The notes beneath the pieces were generated by a model that ran no database searches, was not told the origin of the DNA, and saw only the letters and a program-made list of their open reading frames with translations. DNA of 64,000 nt from Apostichopus japonicus. Lineage: Eukaryota > Echinodermata > Holothuroidea > Aspidochirotida > Stichopodidae. Below are positions 11,626 to 24,193 of this stretch, one piece after another (the stretch's first letter is position 1; each line of letters begins with the position of its first letter). The stretch covers positions 14,652,001 through 14,716,000 of the forward strand of contig NC_092573.1 of assembly GCF_037975245.1 (NCBI RefSeq), in the 5' to 3' direction. A program made the translations under genes and the position numbers.

Positions 11626-13813
11626 GTACAGATAAAAGATAACAAGGTATCCCGTTTCATAACTGTCTGCATTTTGTAGCGACAAGAAGAAAACTTCATT
11701 TGCAAGCAACGGAAAGTTAACTTTTTCAGAGGGCGGCACCCGGGCGAGTCTTCAATGTGTTACTTAATTGCAGATGGGTGCAGCGGACCTCACAAGCTGT
11801 GCAACAAATAAACTACTGTTGAAAATGAGAATATATTTACATACCGTGATCTTGGCTTTACAGACGCTCTCAAAATATACGATATGGTAAATTCTTCTAA
11901 ACATATATAATACTGATTATAAATACTGAAGGCAGTACGAATTTTGCGGTACACGATATGGTAACTTAATTGAATATGTTGTGGTTGTAGTGTCATGGTT
12001 GAGAGCACCTGTGTGGGTCGACCATATCGAATACAAAGGCGTCTGCCTGGTGAAGAAAACTGCATAAAACGTGCAACAATAGCTATCTTACTTTTGAAGC
12101 GAAGGGTCACTTTTGCCAAGTTTTAAAGTCATCCTTGGTCTCTATACACCAAACGTCACAACCAACGCACAGTATATCTCGCAACTATACAGTAGCCTAC
12201 AGTATTGTGCCCATGGGGTTATCACTAAGATCAAAGGAATGGGAAGGGGATGTGCTACCGCTACACTCTACAGGTTGTCCAAGTTATTATTAATATTTTT
12301 AGTTCCGAAGGTCCAAAGACTTTGAATGGAGGATTTGGATCTTCTCCATGTGTGTACAAAAGTTCAGTTTATTACCTAATGCAACTTTCATAACAGCCAA
12401 TGTTTTATACTGTGTCACTGTAAAAGTTGGAACATGATGTAGTGGATGAATAAATACAGGATCTCTGGTCAACAGTTAAAGCTCCCATTATAGTTCAATA
12501 CAATGCTTCTAAATCTTTTCCTCTACTTGCTCACACCCATTAATAGTGGAATACCTATTGCACCCCTTTACCAGCTGTGGATGAATGCTTTGTACATTGT
12601 TCTTTATACCAATAGCTTTTTAATGCAACTTCCCACACTCTGCATGGCTGCCTTGCATCCCCAGGGGCTTGTGAACTATAGGTTGTCTAGGCTGGCCTTA
12701 CAACAACAGAAAACAACAAAACAGTAACTATAATGGTAAAGGGAAATATAATTATGAAATAAAGATGAGAAATATAGAGTCATAAATCAAATATGAATTT
12801 GTTCTTTCCTCTGTTTATTTCTTGAGTTTCATGTAGGCTGTGCGGTGATCAATCAGTCCCAATGGAAAGATGGTTCTTAATGGATCCAGCAAGGATTGCT
12901 TGGAAATGAAAAGATGAAATATAAACCTTGGACAAAATTGTACCATGTCAACAAATATTAATTAAACAATGCTCAAAGCAAATATTCTTGACCCTCTCAC
13001 TGTTTTGAAGGGTCAAAAATATCCCAAGCCTGCTTGCTATGTTTAAAGCCTCTCTCAGTACCACACATCAAAACATTGGATAAAGTTGGTGTAGACTGTC
13101 ATGAGGAAAACCCCCGTTTAATGATATTCCGATAAAATCTAAAACTGAGAGTAATCTATAATGGCAATAGGGGAGGATACCTGCCGATATTTTCAAGTGC
13201 TTTTGACAAAATGAGTCTTCTGAAGTGGAGCATTTACAGTCAATAAAAAATCTATGCACTCAAGAGCCTTATTAATTTGTCGCAATGAAATATTAATATA
13301 ACATTGTTATTTGTTTTATATTGTTTATCAAGCAAAATTACAATGACTCATTTATGTCACAAGACAACTTCAGAAAAACAAAAATGACTTTGCAAATAAA
13401 GGTTCCTGAAACATTTTCTTAAACTTAATCCTTCCGTTGAGATGGTACTAACTCCATTTGTTCATGAAAACACAAGAGCATAAATCTTGCAGCAGCAAAG
13501 ATTTCCTGTTTCTTTGAGAAGAGGGAAACTGCACACTCTCATTGATAAATGTCATAAATTCATTTTACATTTAAAAATACTAATGTCTTCTATGGATGAT
13601 ATTCTCGCATAGGTGATCCAACCCCAGTAATTGGGAAAAGACTATAACAACAAAAATTGGTCAATGCATTATTAACCAGCATTGCCGATGCATAGCATTT
13701 CTTCAAAAACAGAAATAGGAAGCCATCTTCATACAAGGTATATGAAGTTTCTTTCAAAACAGAGATTCCTCTTTATGAAGTTCCAACTTTTTTCTTCTTC
13801 CTGGTTGAAGCTG
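11626..13813. other. Intergenic stretch, no gene seen
   Basis: No exon, repeat array or element end could be supported here. It includes the 3' flank of POLR3C, whose stop codon is at 13816-13814; a polyadenylation site was not assigned. Confidence 0.5.
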
Positions 13814-13934
13814 TCACCTCGAATTTGGACCTTTTGTTTTCGACTTGTCTACAATTACAACCCGCTGTTGGTAGCTGAGAAAGTTTTCAAGGGTAAATAA
13901 CATCTCATCAAGTTGTAACTCGCTGGTTTCTAAT
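13814..13934 (-). CDS. POLR3C: POLR3C terminal coding exon 11
   Basis: Acceptor atctacag|A; encodes LETSELQLDEMLFTLENFLS, then a tail YQQRVVIVDKSKTKGPNSR and TGA at 13816-13814. It aligns in position and character with the last helix of RPC3; the final tail is longer than in human. Confidence 0.88.
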
Positions 13935-16900
13935 CTGTAGAGGAAGAATGGCAAGCCGGAAAGGCATGAAAGGTTTCAAAATCATCAGCATTACATACAT
14001 AGAACATTGAGGTGGAAATCAAATTGAGCCCACCAGGCCCAAAATGGCCTACATATACCAGATATTTGGTTGCAGCATTATTGCAATGTCAAGAAAATGG
14101 GGGCCCAAATGGTCCCAAAATGCATTTGAGGTGGAAACTAAAGCAGTAATGCTGGAGTGGCTCAACCCATCATCTGTGAAAGGAAAAACCAATTCTGTGG
14201 AGGGCTGCCATGCATACTTTCAGTGTTGTATGTGTGCACTATTTAAAGTACTAAACTATGCATATAGCTCCATGGCCGATGTGATAAAGCACTGGTAGCT
14301 CAACAACACAAGGGAATCAGGTTATACTGACCAGCAAATTCTGCCCTGAAAGTAATTCTAGCAAATTATTCATGGCCACCAAGCTGAGACCATTTCCTGC
14401 TTAGACTGGGATAAACTGACATCAAATATCAATTGAGGGTAAGGGGTGACACACTTTCAATGCAATTGACACATGTATGGGTAAGTACCTAATCGGCATA
14501 GGAAGGATCTGACAATGGCTTGAAACGTTCCGCTGTTCTGCACCCTGATGAGCTTCCTCCCTCCAGATAAAGCTCACTACCATATCGTATATCCACATTA
14601 TCAAAGGAGTGAGAACTTTAAAAAGAATGCTAAGACACAGAAAATTGCAAAACTGACAACTTCTCTGTATACAATCATCTATTCATGAGCAAGGTGTATT
14701 GCCGTCCCAATGTGGCACCTTCATTGCAAATTTCACATAAACCAGCCAGGAATTGTGAAAGTAGGCTTTTTAAAAAAAGAGACAGACATTTTCCCAGATA
14801 CATTATCACATAAAGCTCTCTCCACATTAGTGATTCTGCCTTATGGGCCCAGTCCGTTCCTAGAGGTTTATCTGCCAATGGGCAAGAGGTAACTTAATAC
14901 TGCTGCAATAAGTCAATAACAAAGACAACGCACACAATACGGGTATAAATCACAATTGAATTAGTTATTCTGCCTCTAACAAGCAGTCTGTATATTACAT
15001 TATATTAATATTGACATACTTTGCCATTCGTGTCTTGTGGTTCTTGAGTTGCTCCTGTTCTGTGGGTGTTATCATTTCTTCTATTTCCGCTATGTGAGAT
15101 GCATCTGCTCCGTCGCTCTTGAACGAGGCGGCTATCACCTCCACCCGCTGAGCCTTGTCAATCAGACGTCTGAAATGTAGAAAAAACATCTTCGTTTTAA
15201 ATCAAGAAACAGGGAGTTGTCGCCCGGCTACTTTAGAGGCATACAGGGCTATAATAAAAAGGGCTATTTCTGTACATTTCTCTATCACAAAAATTTTCCC
15301 CCCAATGTACCATACCTAACAAGTGAGTACTAATTCCATTCTATGCAAGTACGTTTGCTTCTATTATTTAGAATTAATAACATTTAAGAAGCATGTCAAT
15401 CATTCTCGGAAGAAAAAATATGACTTTTTCCTTCATTATTTGAGACAAAGCTGGACTAAGTAAGGCAATACTATGCATGGTTATGGGGCATGTAGAGTAA
15501 CAGAGCATCAAACCTCTGTCAACCGCGAAGCAAGGAGCTTCTTTAAAGCAAATAAATACTATGTTTAATGGATATGCTCTGAAGAACTGCATCTTGCCTG
15601 AAAATGTACCATGAGCAGCAGGTTAGACGAATCTGATATACCCACTTTACATGTAGTGCATGTAAAGCTGCTTTGAAGGTAATTTAGACTCATGCAAAGT
15701 GTTGTAGATTCACACAAAATGTTGTAAAGACTCGGTTGAATTTTGTAGACTCGTAAAGAGTGTTGATGACTTATGCAACGTCTGTAGACTGATGTAGACA
15801 AACTGTTGTAGACTCATAAAAAGTGTTGCAAATCCATAAAAAGTGTTGTAGACTCATGAAAAGCATTGCAGACTCACACAAAGCTTTGATGATTCACGCA
15901 AAGCATTGCAGACTCACGCAAATCATTGCAGACTAACGCAAAGCATTGCAGACTAACGCAAAGCATTGCAGACTCACACAAAGTTTTGTAGACTCACACA
16001 AACTGTTTTCTAGTACTAAGTGTCTAGATTTGACTCTGATATATTAATTTTTCAAAGTCCTCTGACTCTCTAGATCTTTTCAGTATCTGTTTGACACTTA
16101 TGGCGGTATCATTTTATCACTAGCACAATCATCTTCTAAAGCTGTGGAAAGTTTCTTTAATTACAAAAGTAACTATTACTAGCAGTGAAATATATGAGGG
16201 GCATTACAGTTATACAAGGAGTGAAAATCACCTGTAAAATTAGGGAAAAGATGTAGCTATGAGGTCACAAGAAGATGACAAGGGACGATTAGTCAAAATA
16301 TCAAAGACAAGTAGTCTCACCTATTTTCGTTTCTTTCAAACTTTCTTCTTGCAATGAGATTAGCAAGAGTCTTGTAACATCTCTCCCTCAGTTGAAGTGA
16401 CACCTGGTCTAAATTCACAAAGAACGGGTAGTAGGTCCTAGAGGGTGCATGATCGGGAGCCTTGGACAGTTCCTGAACGCTCACAAAGCCCTCTGCAAAC
16501 ATCTGATAGAGGAGCTCTTTAGCCTCTTTAGCTGGTATGAGTACATTCGACTCAATCTTGTGAGTGTTAAAGGAATACACACAAAAAAGAAGTCCTTTTG
16601 AGCAAATCATTAAAAAGTTGATTAATGGGTCTTTTGTTCAGGTACTTAGTCCATGTTTATATAGTTCAATGTTAATTAAGACGCATCTCTTTGGGTTTGG
16701 TTATTTTACCAAACTTAATATTTTTAGAATGCAATTGATCAAACAAAAGGAACTTTCCTGGCTTTTTATGAGCAAAGTATTTAATAAATTTGATTCGATC
16801 CTAAACATTTTGTTGCCCAAATTATCCACAGCAAGCCACTGTAGGCTACATAACAGTTGTGTGTTACCTGTGCATACGTAGGCATAGGTTCTTAATTGTA

Positions 16901-19900
16901 CTCATGGTCTTTGCTACAAACCAGTTAAGAAACATTAAGTATACAACGCAAATGTGGAATTAAATCCGAAACCTATTTTATCTACAAAGAAACATAGTCA
17001 TATAAACTAAATACTTCTTCTTTCATAGTTTGACATAGCTTCCCAGGACTATGCATATGGTTTGCAGTGCTTTCGTAACTAGTCTTCAGTCCCTATCGGA
17101 CAGTGTTTCCTAACCTGTTTATGCTCCAGATACTTCTTAAGGACCAGTAGCTTGAAGATGCGATGACTCTTTGATCCAAATCTTTCTTGTACAACTGATT
17201 CGATACAAGATAATGTCACAGCCAGAGAACCCTTCTGCAAATCTGATATTATAGTTACGGTCAATTAGAGATTATATCCTGAAGTGCATCAAGGAAATCC
17301 TCTGAGATAACAAATAATCTTTGCCCATCATCCCCTCCCCTTGCCCCTCACCCCACCCCCCCCTCAGTCCACAACATATCCCAGCTCTCACCTACACACA
17401 TTTCTTCTTACCTACACACATTTCTCTACATTGAAGTGATTTCATTTAGTAAAGGGTAAATATATTTTCACCAAACTTCTGAAGACCAATTATGTGTATG
17501 GTAGACTCAAAGTTGGAACTTCATATGTAATGACTATAATACAATGACTACATACACATAATGGATTACTATTAACAATTACATTGTTTAAGTCTCTTAT
17601 AATAATTTCAAATTTTACAGATGATCTTATTGCAAATCTCTCTGTATCTCTTTTATAATTGGATAGACTTTGTAGTCCGACTATCTGAGATAGGAGACAG
17701 TCATGTGACATCTCATCTCATATACTCAGCTAGAGTACCTGCTACATGATGACATCACAAATGATGTGAGACACTCATGTGACATCTCATCTCATATACT
17801 CAGCTAGAGCACCTGCTACAAGATGACATCACAAATGATGTGAGACACTCATGTGAATTCTCATCTCATATACTCAGCTGGAGTATCTGCTACATGATGA
17901 CATCACAAATGATATGAGACACTCATGTGAATTCTCATCTCATATACTCAGCTAGAGTATCTGCTACATGATGACATCACGAATGATGTGAGACACTCAT
18001 GTGACATCTCATCTCATATACTCAGCTAGAGTATCTGCTACATGATGACATCACAAATGATGTGAGACACTCATGTGACATCTCATCTCATATACTCAGC
18101 TAGAGTATCTGCCATATGATGACATCACAAATGATGTGAGACACTCATGTGACATCTCATCTCATATACTCAGCTAGAGTATCTGCCATATGATGACATC
18201 ACAAATGATGTGAGACACTCATGTGACATCTCATCTCATATACTCAGCTATAGTATCTGCTACATGATGACATCACAAATGATGTGAGACACTCATGTGA
18301 CATCTCATCTCATATACTCAGCTAGAGCACCTGCTACAAGATGACACCACAAATGATGTGAGACACTCATGTGAATTCTCATCTCATATACTCAGCTAGA
18401 GTATCTGCTACATAATGACATCACAAATGATATGAGACACTCATGTGAATTCTCATCTCTTATACTCAGCTAGAGTATCTGCTACATGATGACATCACAA
18501 ATGATGTGAGACACTCATGTGACATCTCATCTCATATACTCATCTAGAGTATCTGCTACATGATGACATCACAAATGATGTGAGACACTCATGTGACATC
18601 TCATCTCATATACTCAACCAGAGTATCTGCAACATGATGACACCACAAATGATGTCACTTTATTAAAAGGATACCAATATCATACAGTCTGCCTCCCGCT
18701 TCACTGACCTTGCGGACAATCCTAGTCTGTGACCAAAAAGAAAAAAGCGTAAGTCAACATGAAACAATTGGTTTTGATGGTACTATGTGGCAATGGCACC
18801 GGTCTCCTATGGCCCTACTGTGTAAACATAGAGGAAAATACCTGTACGTGGTTTTCTACAATTTAACTACACAAAGTAACATGGTTGTATTTGGTTCTCT
18901 ATGTTTATACTGCATGCACATTAAATGACAAGTACCTGGTTCTTAGTCTCCTTTATACTGTATGCACATTAATTGACAGGACCTGGTGCTGTACAGTGAT
19001 AATATATTTAGTTTTCCATTTAAACTAACTATATGTTATTTACATGATTGCACTTGGTTCTTTAGCTAGTCTGAAAAACAATTACTATCATATATTAACA
19101 TAAATTATTTTAATATAATAACTTTATTAATAATTGCCAAGTTCTAACACACCTTACAGTGTGTACATATTATTCAAAAGGACATGGTTCTGTATGGTGA
19201 TACCCTGATCACAAATGAGAAATACCTGGTCCTCTACAATCTCTCTATTTTGCACTTCTAAGGATGCAAGTTATTTACTCTATTCTTGACAAGTTAAAAT
19301 GAAGACTGCCTGGTTGATCTGTGATTTAGTCAAGTGGAAAGTTTATTGTTCTCTTCTTTCTTCTTTGTGAATATCAATGTACATAGATTACCTGGTTCTC
19401 CGTCAGTATCTTGAGGTATTGATCAAACTTGTTTCTATCGATGTTCAGGTTCGCTGGCAAGGCCCTGAAGATATCGTGGTAAGAGGTAGGCGTAGTCGCT
19501 ACTTCTAGTTTGTCTGTTGTGACTTCGCTAATTCTCAGCATAGTGCGGACAATTTCTGAGGCCAGCTAGATGAGATATAAAAATTTTAAAAATGTCAATG
19601 TTGGCATGACTACATTTTTTCCACAAAAAAATAGGTCAACGAAACGTACCAAATGCAAAGCAAGAATAAACCAATATACGTACTTACTGACATAAACACA
19701 CATCGAACATGTTGGACCCACAAAATAACAAAGATATTACTGACAAGAAATAGTGGATAAAGTACCGAAGAAATTATACTTAGACATCAAGGAAAGGAAG
19801 TATTGATAAAGTATTACAAGATGTATAACTAACATATTACTCACTGAGCCATTGCTTTTCAATGCAGCACTGACAATTTCATGGTCCCTGAAATACTGGT

Positions 19901-22900
19901 GAAATCTGTCCAAATTGGCCTGCCATAGAATGTCCTCATCAATATAATACTGCAAAATAATATGAAAATGAAGATTTCTCAAACGACATAATTTATAAAT
20001 AAATATGGGCCACACAGGCCCAATTGAGAATACTGTCACACTGATCATTTGGATAATGTGGTAATACCACATGTATCCCTGCATTTATGAATCACTCTTT
20101 GAGACTACACATAGGGATACTCATCTGAAACTATGTTTTATAACTTCACTATCAATCTATGAATATGCATTTATTATGTGATCATAAAATTCGTTAAAGA
20201 CGTTTTTTAACTTTAAGAAGAAAAGTATCGACAACTCATAAGTTTGTATTTTCCTTGTATCTCTCTCTACTGTACCTCCGATTCTCCTAGATCGTCTGTC
20301 TTTGCTCTCTTCGATCTACGTCCGGCTTCATCCTCTTTGGGGTCTCTCTTCCGTTTCCCTAGAGGGGTTCCTTCGTAGGATAGAAAATACTTTGGGTTAT
20401 GAATATCATCTTTACTCAAACAGTGCAGGTGAAAGGCCAGTGTTCTGTTATACTCATCTACAATTTTGCTTTGAGCGTTGCACTTTTATCAAGCAGCGTA
20501 TTTGGTCCTTGATTTACCTAAGCAATGATTTTATAGGTCAATAACAAACACTCTTTTATACTTGAGAATATACTGTCATGTAACTAGTGTAGGAGAGGAG
20601 AGTAAAACAAGTAAGTCACAGATGTTCAATTAAGAATATGCTGACTGCAGACGTAGAAGTGAGGAGGGAAGATAAATCATAATTTCCAAGTGATGTGAGA
20701 AATCTTTGTCCCTTTTTGTTATTCTGGTGCACAATTTAATACAAATCATGTTCCCATCCCATTTTCTTAATCCACCATTCTTCCCCCCCCCCACCCCACA
20801 GAAAAGTTATACATGTATCTACAACACTGAAAACATGTCATAAAATGGATGTGATTTGTTTGGCAACTGGTAACATAGTACAAAACATAATTAGAGCAGA
20901 AAGATAATGAAACTATGTTTCTCTATGCTCCTTCACCCCCCACCCCCCCCTTCCCTCACTATGGTTTTGATCCAAACATTTCTGTGGCTGACATCATCAC
21001 CTACTACAGTATATACAGACATAACCAACAGTAAAGTGCCAATCCTAACTACAAGCATCATATTTACCAATGTCATGTACAAAGGAAGGAAGTCTGTAAA
21101 GAGCTGCCTGCTGTCGAGCCACATCAGGGTCAGAAGTTGCTTCTTGGACAGCTTCACTCTCTGGGTTGGGTACTCTCTGAATAAACCTGGTCTCAACCAA
21201 CTTGATGAACTTACCACGGACCATAGACGTCTCAATTTTCTTGCTATCTGTAAACAAAATCAAAGTAATAATACATCTTCATTAGAACTTCCTTCAATAA
21301 CTATTCTCACTCACAGAGTGTCGATCGGACTTTGAATAGTTAAAAAGTTTTTTTTTAAACATATTTCAGGGAATAATTTAATGTTCAAATCTTTTGTGTA
21401 GTAGTTTATGAAGGCTCTGAAGTTTTGTCTCATATGAAATACTATTGTTTCTGTGTCAAAAAGTGCTACACAATCTTTTGGGTTGTATATTTATAGCAAT
21501 CTGACAATTTCTGCATAGCATTTTGAGATACAATACTGGATAAATTATTCCCTTTATTTCATCATTTTGTTTTTATTATGAGGGAACCAGGCAAATCCCC
21601 TCCTCCCCCTTCCCTCCCTGCCCCCAATATTAATACCTCCTACTGCCTTTTATTGTTGTTTTTGTTTTGTCTCTCATGAAATACTATTGTTCCTGTGTCA
21701 AAAAGTGCTACACATCTTTTGGGTTGTGTATTTATAGCAAGCTGACAATTTTCGCATAGCATTTTGTGATGTATCCATACTGGATAAATTATTCCCTTTA
21801 TTTTATCATTTTGTTTTTTATTCTGAGGGACCAGACAACTCCCCTCCTCTCACCCTCCTCCCCCGCCCCCAATATTAATACCTCCTACTGCCTTTTGAAG
21901 CCTCTCTGTGACATTCTGAAGTACCACAGTCATCGTCATCTGACCACCGTGCAGAATCTCCTCAACTATCAATTCTCCAGCATCGTCATACAGCATCTTA
22001 GCACAGTAGATGAATCTTGGGTACCGAGCCAAGAGCAAGCATCGGTTGACACTCACAGAGTATTCCACCAAGTTCTTCTTGTTCGATTCGAATGATGCGA
22101 TCCTGTGATTGATCATAACGCACAGGGCCTTCTTCACCTGTTGAGACAAAAAAAATTTGTTAATTTAGATTAATCAAACTTGATAGTTTCGTTGTAAATT
22201 TTTCGATGGCACATTAATTTTCTATAAGATCTTACTGTATATTATGGTTTACCACTTTACCTCATGTAAAACATCAGATTATCTAAAATGAAACTGACTT
22301 CAACATCATTCATAATTCTATACAGTACCTGCCTGTGGTACATAAGTAAGCAATATTTGTTGTGATCTTGATTTTCAACAGGTAATAACGGTTCCCCTTT
22401 TCCTTAAACTCATCATAGTATCCCTGAATTAAAGTTCACCAATAGGAATCAAAATATAACATAATGTAGGACCCATAGAACCAAATCTTGACCTCCAATA
22501 TGAGGTCAAAATGGTACTGTAGTTTTATCACTGAAAAGGCACATAAACCCAAAGTTAACCATATTATACAAACTTCCCTATCCCCTATTCCACCTAAGTA
22601 CTTATATTTTGGTAAAGTATCTTGACATCACTACCTACCAAATCAGTTGAAATCAGCTTCTTATAAATGTTTTCACAGATTGGCTCTAAATATGTTTAAT
22701 TTTAGGTTACTTATCAGAGCAAGAAAATGATACAACATTGTCCACAAACACCACAGTCAGCCACATGGAGGGCTACATGACAAACCAAAAGGCTCACTAA
22801 ATATGCTATTCTCAAAGATATATCCATGTTTGCAACGATATACAGCCATGTTCTAAAAGGTACAGTACATGAACAATGTAAACTGAAATGGGGTTCATGC

Positions 22901-23931
22901 CAACATTTCTGTTGCTGAACAGCAACATGTATCAGTATGGTGTTCTTTAAAGCTAACAGTTTCCAAATTGAATTAACCGCAGAGTATTGCCATCTATGCT
23001 GTGAGCTTTCTGGTCCATAGTCATACAGAATTTCAAAACCTCATCAAAAATATGATAATATTCTGCAAGATATATATCAATAACCGCAAATTGATACCTG
23101 AAATGTGTTAAATGTCGTTGAGTACATGTCACAGTATATATCATTATGTCAGCTACATATCGGTATTTTTAATACCGATATTTTTAAGCCTATAAGTGTG
23201 ATTATTTTGAAGAGAAACCACTCAAACCTTAGAGATACTGCTTTGGTCTTCATTGCTTGATTTATTTTTTGGTTTTGGCTTCAATACATATCAATGTATT
23301 TTAGAGAAGGCTGACATATCACTATACATGTCACTGTTACAGAATCTTTGTCCGTCAAAACTACTGGCGGCTGTGAATTCTAACCACTCCTTACATACCT
23401 GCCCACCTTTCATCATTGTACAGTACTCATTGCATGATAATCAAACAGGTACATATGTAGAGATGTCAGAGATTCAGTAATGATAGTACTACCAACATAG
23501 CACTACCAACCCAAAACATTGACAAAGAAACAAGTGATTCAACTGTTTTCCAGTTTTTGACAAATATATTGACAAATTATTTGCTTTAAATTTAAATATT
23601 TTGCTTTGCTATTTAAAAATATGGGACAGTTCATGGAAGTCTTCTCATCAGGCAGAGTCATCTATATAATTTTTAGCAGAATTGAAAGATTGTTGGCAAG
23701 AAACACCCACTATAAAGCAATATGCTAATTGAAGTTGGCAGGCTCATATACCTCAGTCCTGGGCACCTTGGTCCTGGTAGCAATTGTTTGCAATGAACTT
23801 GCACCATTCTCTAGAAGAAACCAGCAAACTTTCTCAACAGTTTCACCAAATAGCTCTTCAGTAAGGTGACATGCTAAACGGATTGCCAAAGCAGACATGC
23901 TTGAATGTTGTCAATTCTAAAATGAATGATC
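13814..23931 (-). CDS. POLR3C: DNA-directed RNA polymerase III subunit RPC3 (RPC62), 11 coding exons
   Basis: RPC3 forms the Pol III-specific initiation trimer with RPC6 and RPC7 in the nucleus and helps open promoters of tRNA, 5S and U6 genes. Coding exons in order: 23752-23898, 21882-22137, 21068-21247, 20276-20370, 19845-19949, 19392-19565, 18675-18726, 17115-17242, 16321-16556, 15020-15169, 13814-13934. All junctions are GT-AG and in phase, giving 547 aa, against about 534 in human. Recognisable stretches are VKKALCVMINHRIASFE, YPRFIYCAKMLYDDAGELIV, LWQANLDRFHQYFRDHEIVS, CIESVVQERFGSKSHRIFKL, KAPDHAPSRTYY and EIEEMIT. These correspond to the extended winged-helix domains and the C-terminal coiled-coil. 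A basic patch (GKRKRD...RRSKRAKTDD) at about 197-220 could be a nuclear localisation signal. The ATG is at 23898. An acceptor (cttcgacag) at 23932 shows a non-coding 5' exon further upstream, not located. Confidence 0.95.
15020..15169 (-). CDS. POLR3C: POLR3C coding exon 10
   Basis: Acceptor acatttcag|ACG; encodes RLIDKAQRVEVIAASFKSDG through KTRMAK, including EIEEMIT. Donor GCAAA|GTATGT, phase 2. C-terminal coiled-coil region. Confidence 0.92.
15688..16010. repeat. POLR3C: About 20-bp minisatellite in POLR3C intron 9
   Basis: Some fifteen imperfect tandem copies of a unit like gcagactcacgcaaagcatt, more degenerate at the low-coordinate end. Contiguous units with no unique spacers. Confidence 0.88.
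16321..16556 (-). CDS. POLR3C: POLR3C coding exon 9
   Basis: Acceptor ctcacaag|ATT; encodes IESNVLIPAKEAKELLYQMF through KFERNEN. Donor AATAG|GTGAGA, phase 2. Contains PDHAPSRTYY. Confidence 0.93.
17115..17242 (-). CDS. POLR3C: POLR3C coding exon 8
   Basis: Acceptor ataatatcag|AT; encodes LQKGSLAVTLSCIESVVQER through LEHKQ. Donor CAG|GTTAGG, phase 0. Contains the family hallmark ESVVQERFGS. Confidence 0.93.
17701..18657. repeat. POLR3C: 74-bp minisatellite, about 13 copies, in POLR3C intron 7
   Basis: The unit starts tcatgtgacatctcatctca and repeats every 74 bp (17701, 17775, 17849 and on), with few substitutions and two main variants (gacatctc / gaattctc). It contains tgatgacatcacaaatgatgt, which is partly self-complementary. 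The array stops 17 bp from the exon 7 donor. Confidence 0.95.
18675..18726 (-). CDS. POLR3C: POLR3C coding exon 7 (52-nt microexon-sized)
   Basis: Acceptor gtcacag|ACT; encodes TRIVRKVSEAGGRLYDI. Donor ATTG|GTATCC, phase 1, joining to DLQKGS in exon 8. Its donor lies about 17 bp from the 74-bp minisatellite. Confidence 0.83.
19392..19565 (-). CDS. POLR3C: POLR3C coding exon 6
   Basis: Acceptor catctag|CTG; encodes LASEIVRTMLRISEVTT through FDQYLKILTENQ. Donor CAG|GTAATC, phase 0. Confidence 0.9.
19845..19949 (-). CDS. POLR3C: POLR3C coding exon 5
   Basis: Acceptor attttgcag|TAT; encodes YYIDEDILWQANLDRFHQYF through KSNGS. Donor CTCA|GTGAGT, phase 0. Among the most conserved parts of the protein. 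Confidence 0.93.
20276..20370 (-). CDS. POLR3C: POLR3C coding exon 4
   Basis: Acceptor cctacgaag|GA; encodes the charged linker GTPLGKRKRDPKEDEAGRRS and on to LGESE. Donor GAG|GTACAG, phase 0. The acceptor lacks a strong pyrimidine tract, but the frame and the basic linker match the family. Confidence 0.85.
21068..21247 (-). CDS. POLR3C: POLR3C coding exon 3
   Basis: Acceptor tgtttacag|AT; encodes DSKKIETSMVRGKFIKLVET through LPSFVHDI. Donor ATTG|GTAAAT, phase 1. Confidence 0.92.
21429..21893. repeat. POLR3C: Tandem duplication (about 225-bp units) spanning the POLR3C exon 2 donor
   Basis: The stretch tcatgaaatactattgtt...cctcctactgcctttt occurs at 21674-21893 and again, slightly diverged, at 21429-21650. 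The first copy includes the last roughly 12 coding bases of exon 2 and its GT donor; the second is an intronic duplicate with an intact donor-like sequence at 21637/21636. Confidence 0.85.
21882..22137 (-). CDS. POLR3C: POLR3C coding exon 2
   Basis: Acceptor tctcaacag|GTG; encodes VKKALCVMINHR through TERLQKAVG. Donor GTAGGAG|GTATTA, phase 1. The last bases of this exon and its donor are duplicated about 245 bp downstream in the intron. Confidence 0.93.
23752..23931 (-). CDS. POLR3C: POLR3C exon with start codon
   Basis: Acceptor ttcgacag at 23933-23932, about 33 nt of 5' UTR, ATG at 23898-23896, then MSALAIRLACHLTEELFGET through VPRTE. Donor GAG|GTATAT, phase 0. First winged-helix domain. 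Confidence 0.9.
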
Positions 23932-24193
23932 CTGTCGAAGAAAAAAAAATTGGCATTGATGACATTTTCTGCATTAACAAACTGAATAGAGCCAGATTCT
24001 CCGATCAATATTAATGAGCTGTTTCACTTAAATATATGCAAATACTATAGGACATTGGTGTTTGAATATGGTACCAGAAGCCATCATAGAACAAGACTTT
24101 ATTTAAATGACATGTACAGTAGTACCATTTGTGCAACATAAAAAATAAGTTTTGGAATGATCTTTTTAGCATTCCTTTGTTTATTGCAAAGGG

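Noticed and set aside
17701-18657. CRISPR-like array
   Set aside because: Units are contiguous 74-bp tandem repeats without unique spacers, and the DNA is eukaryotic.
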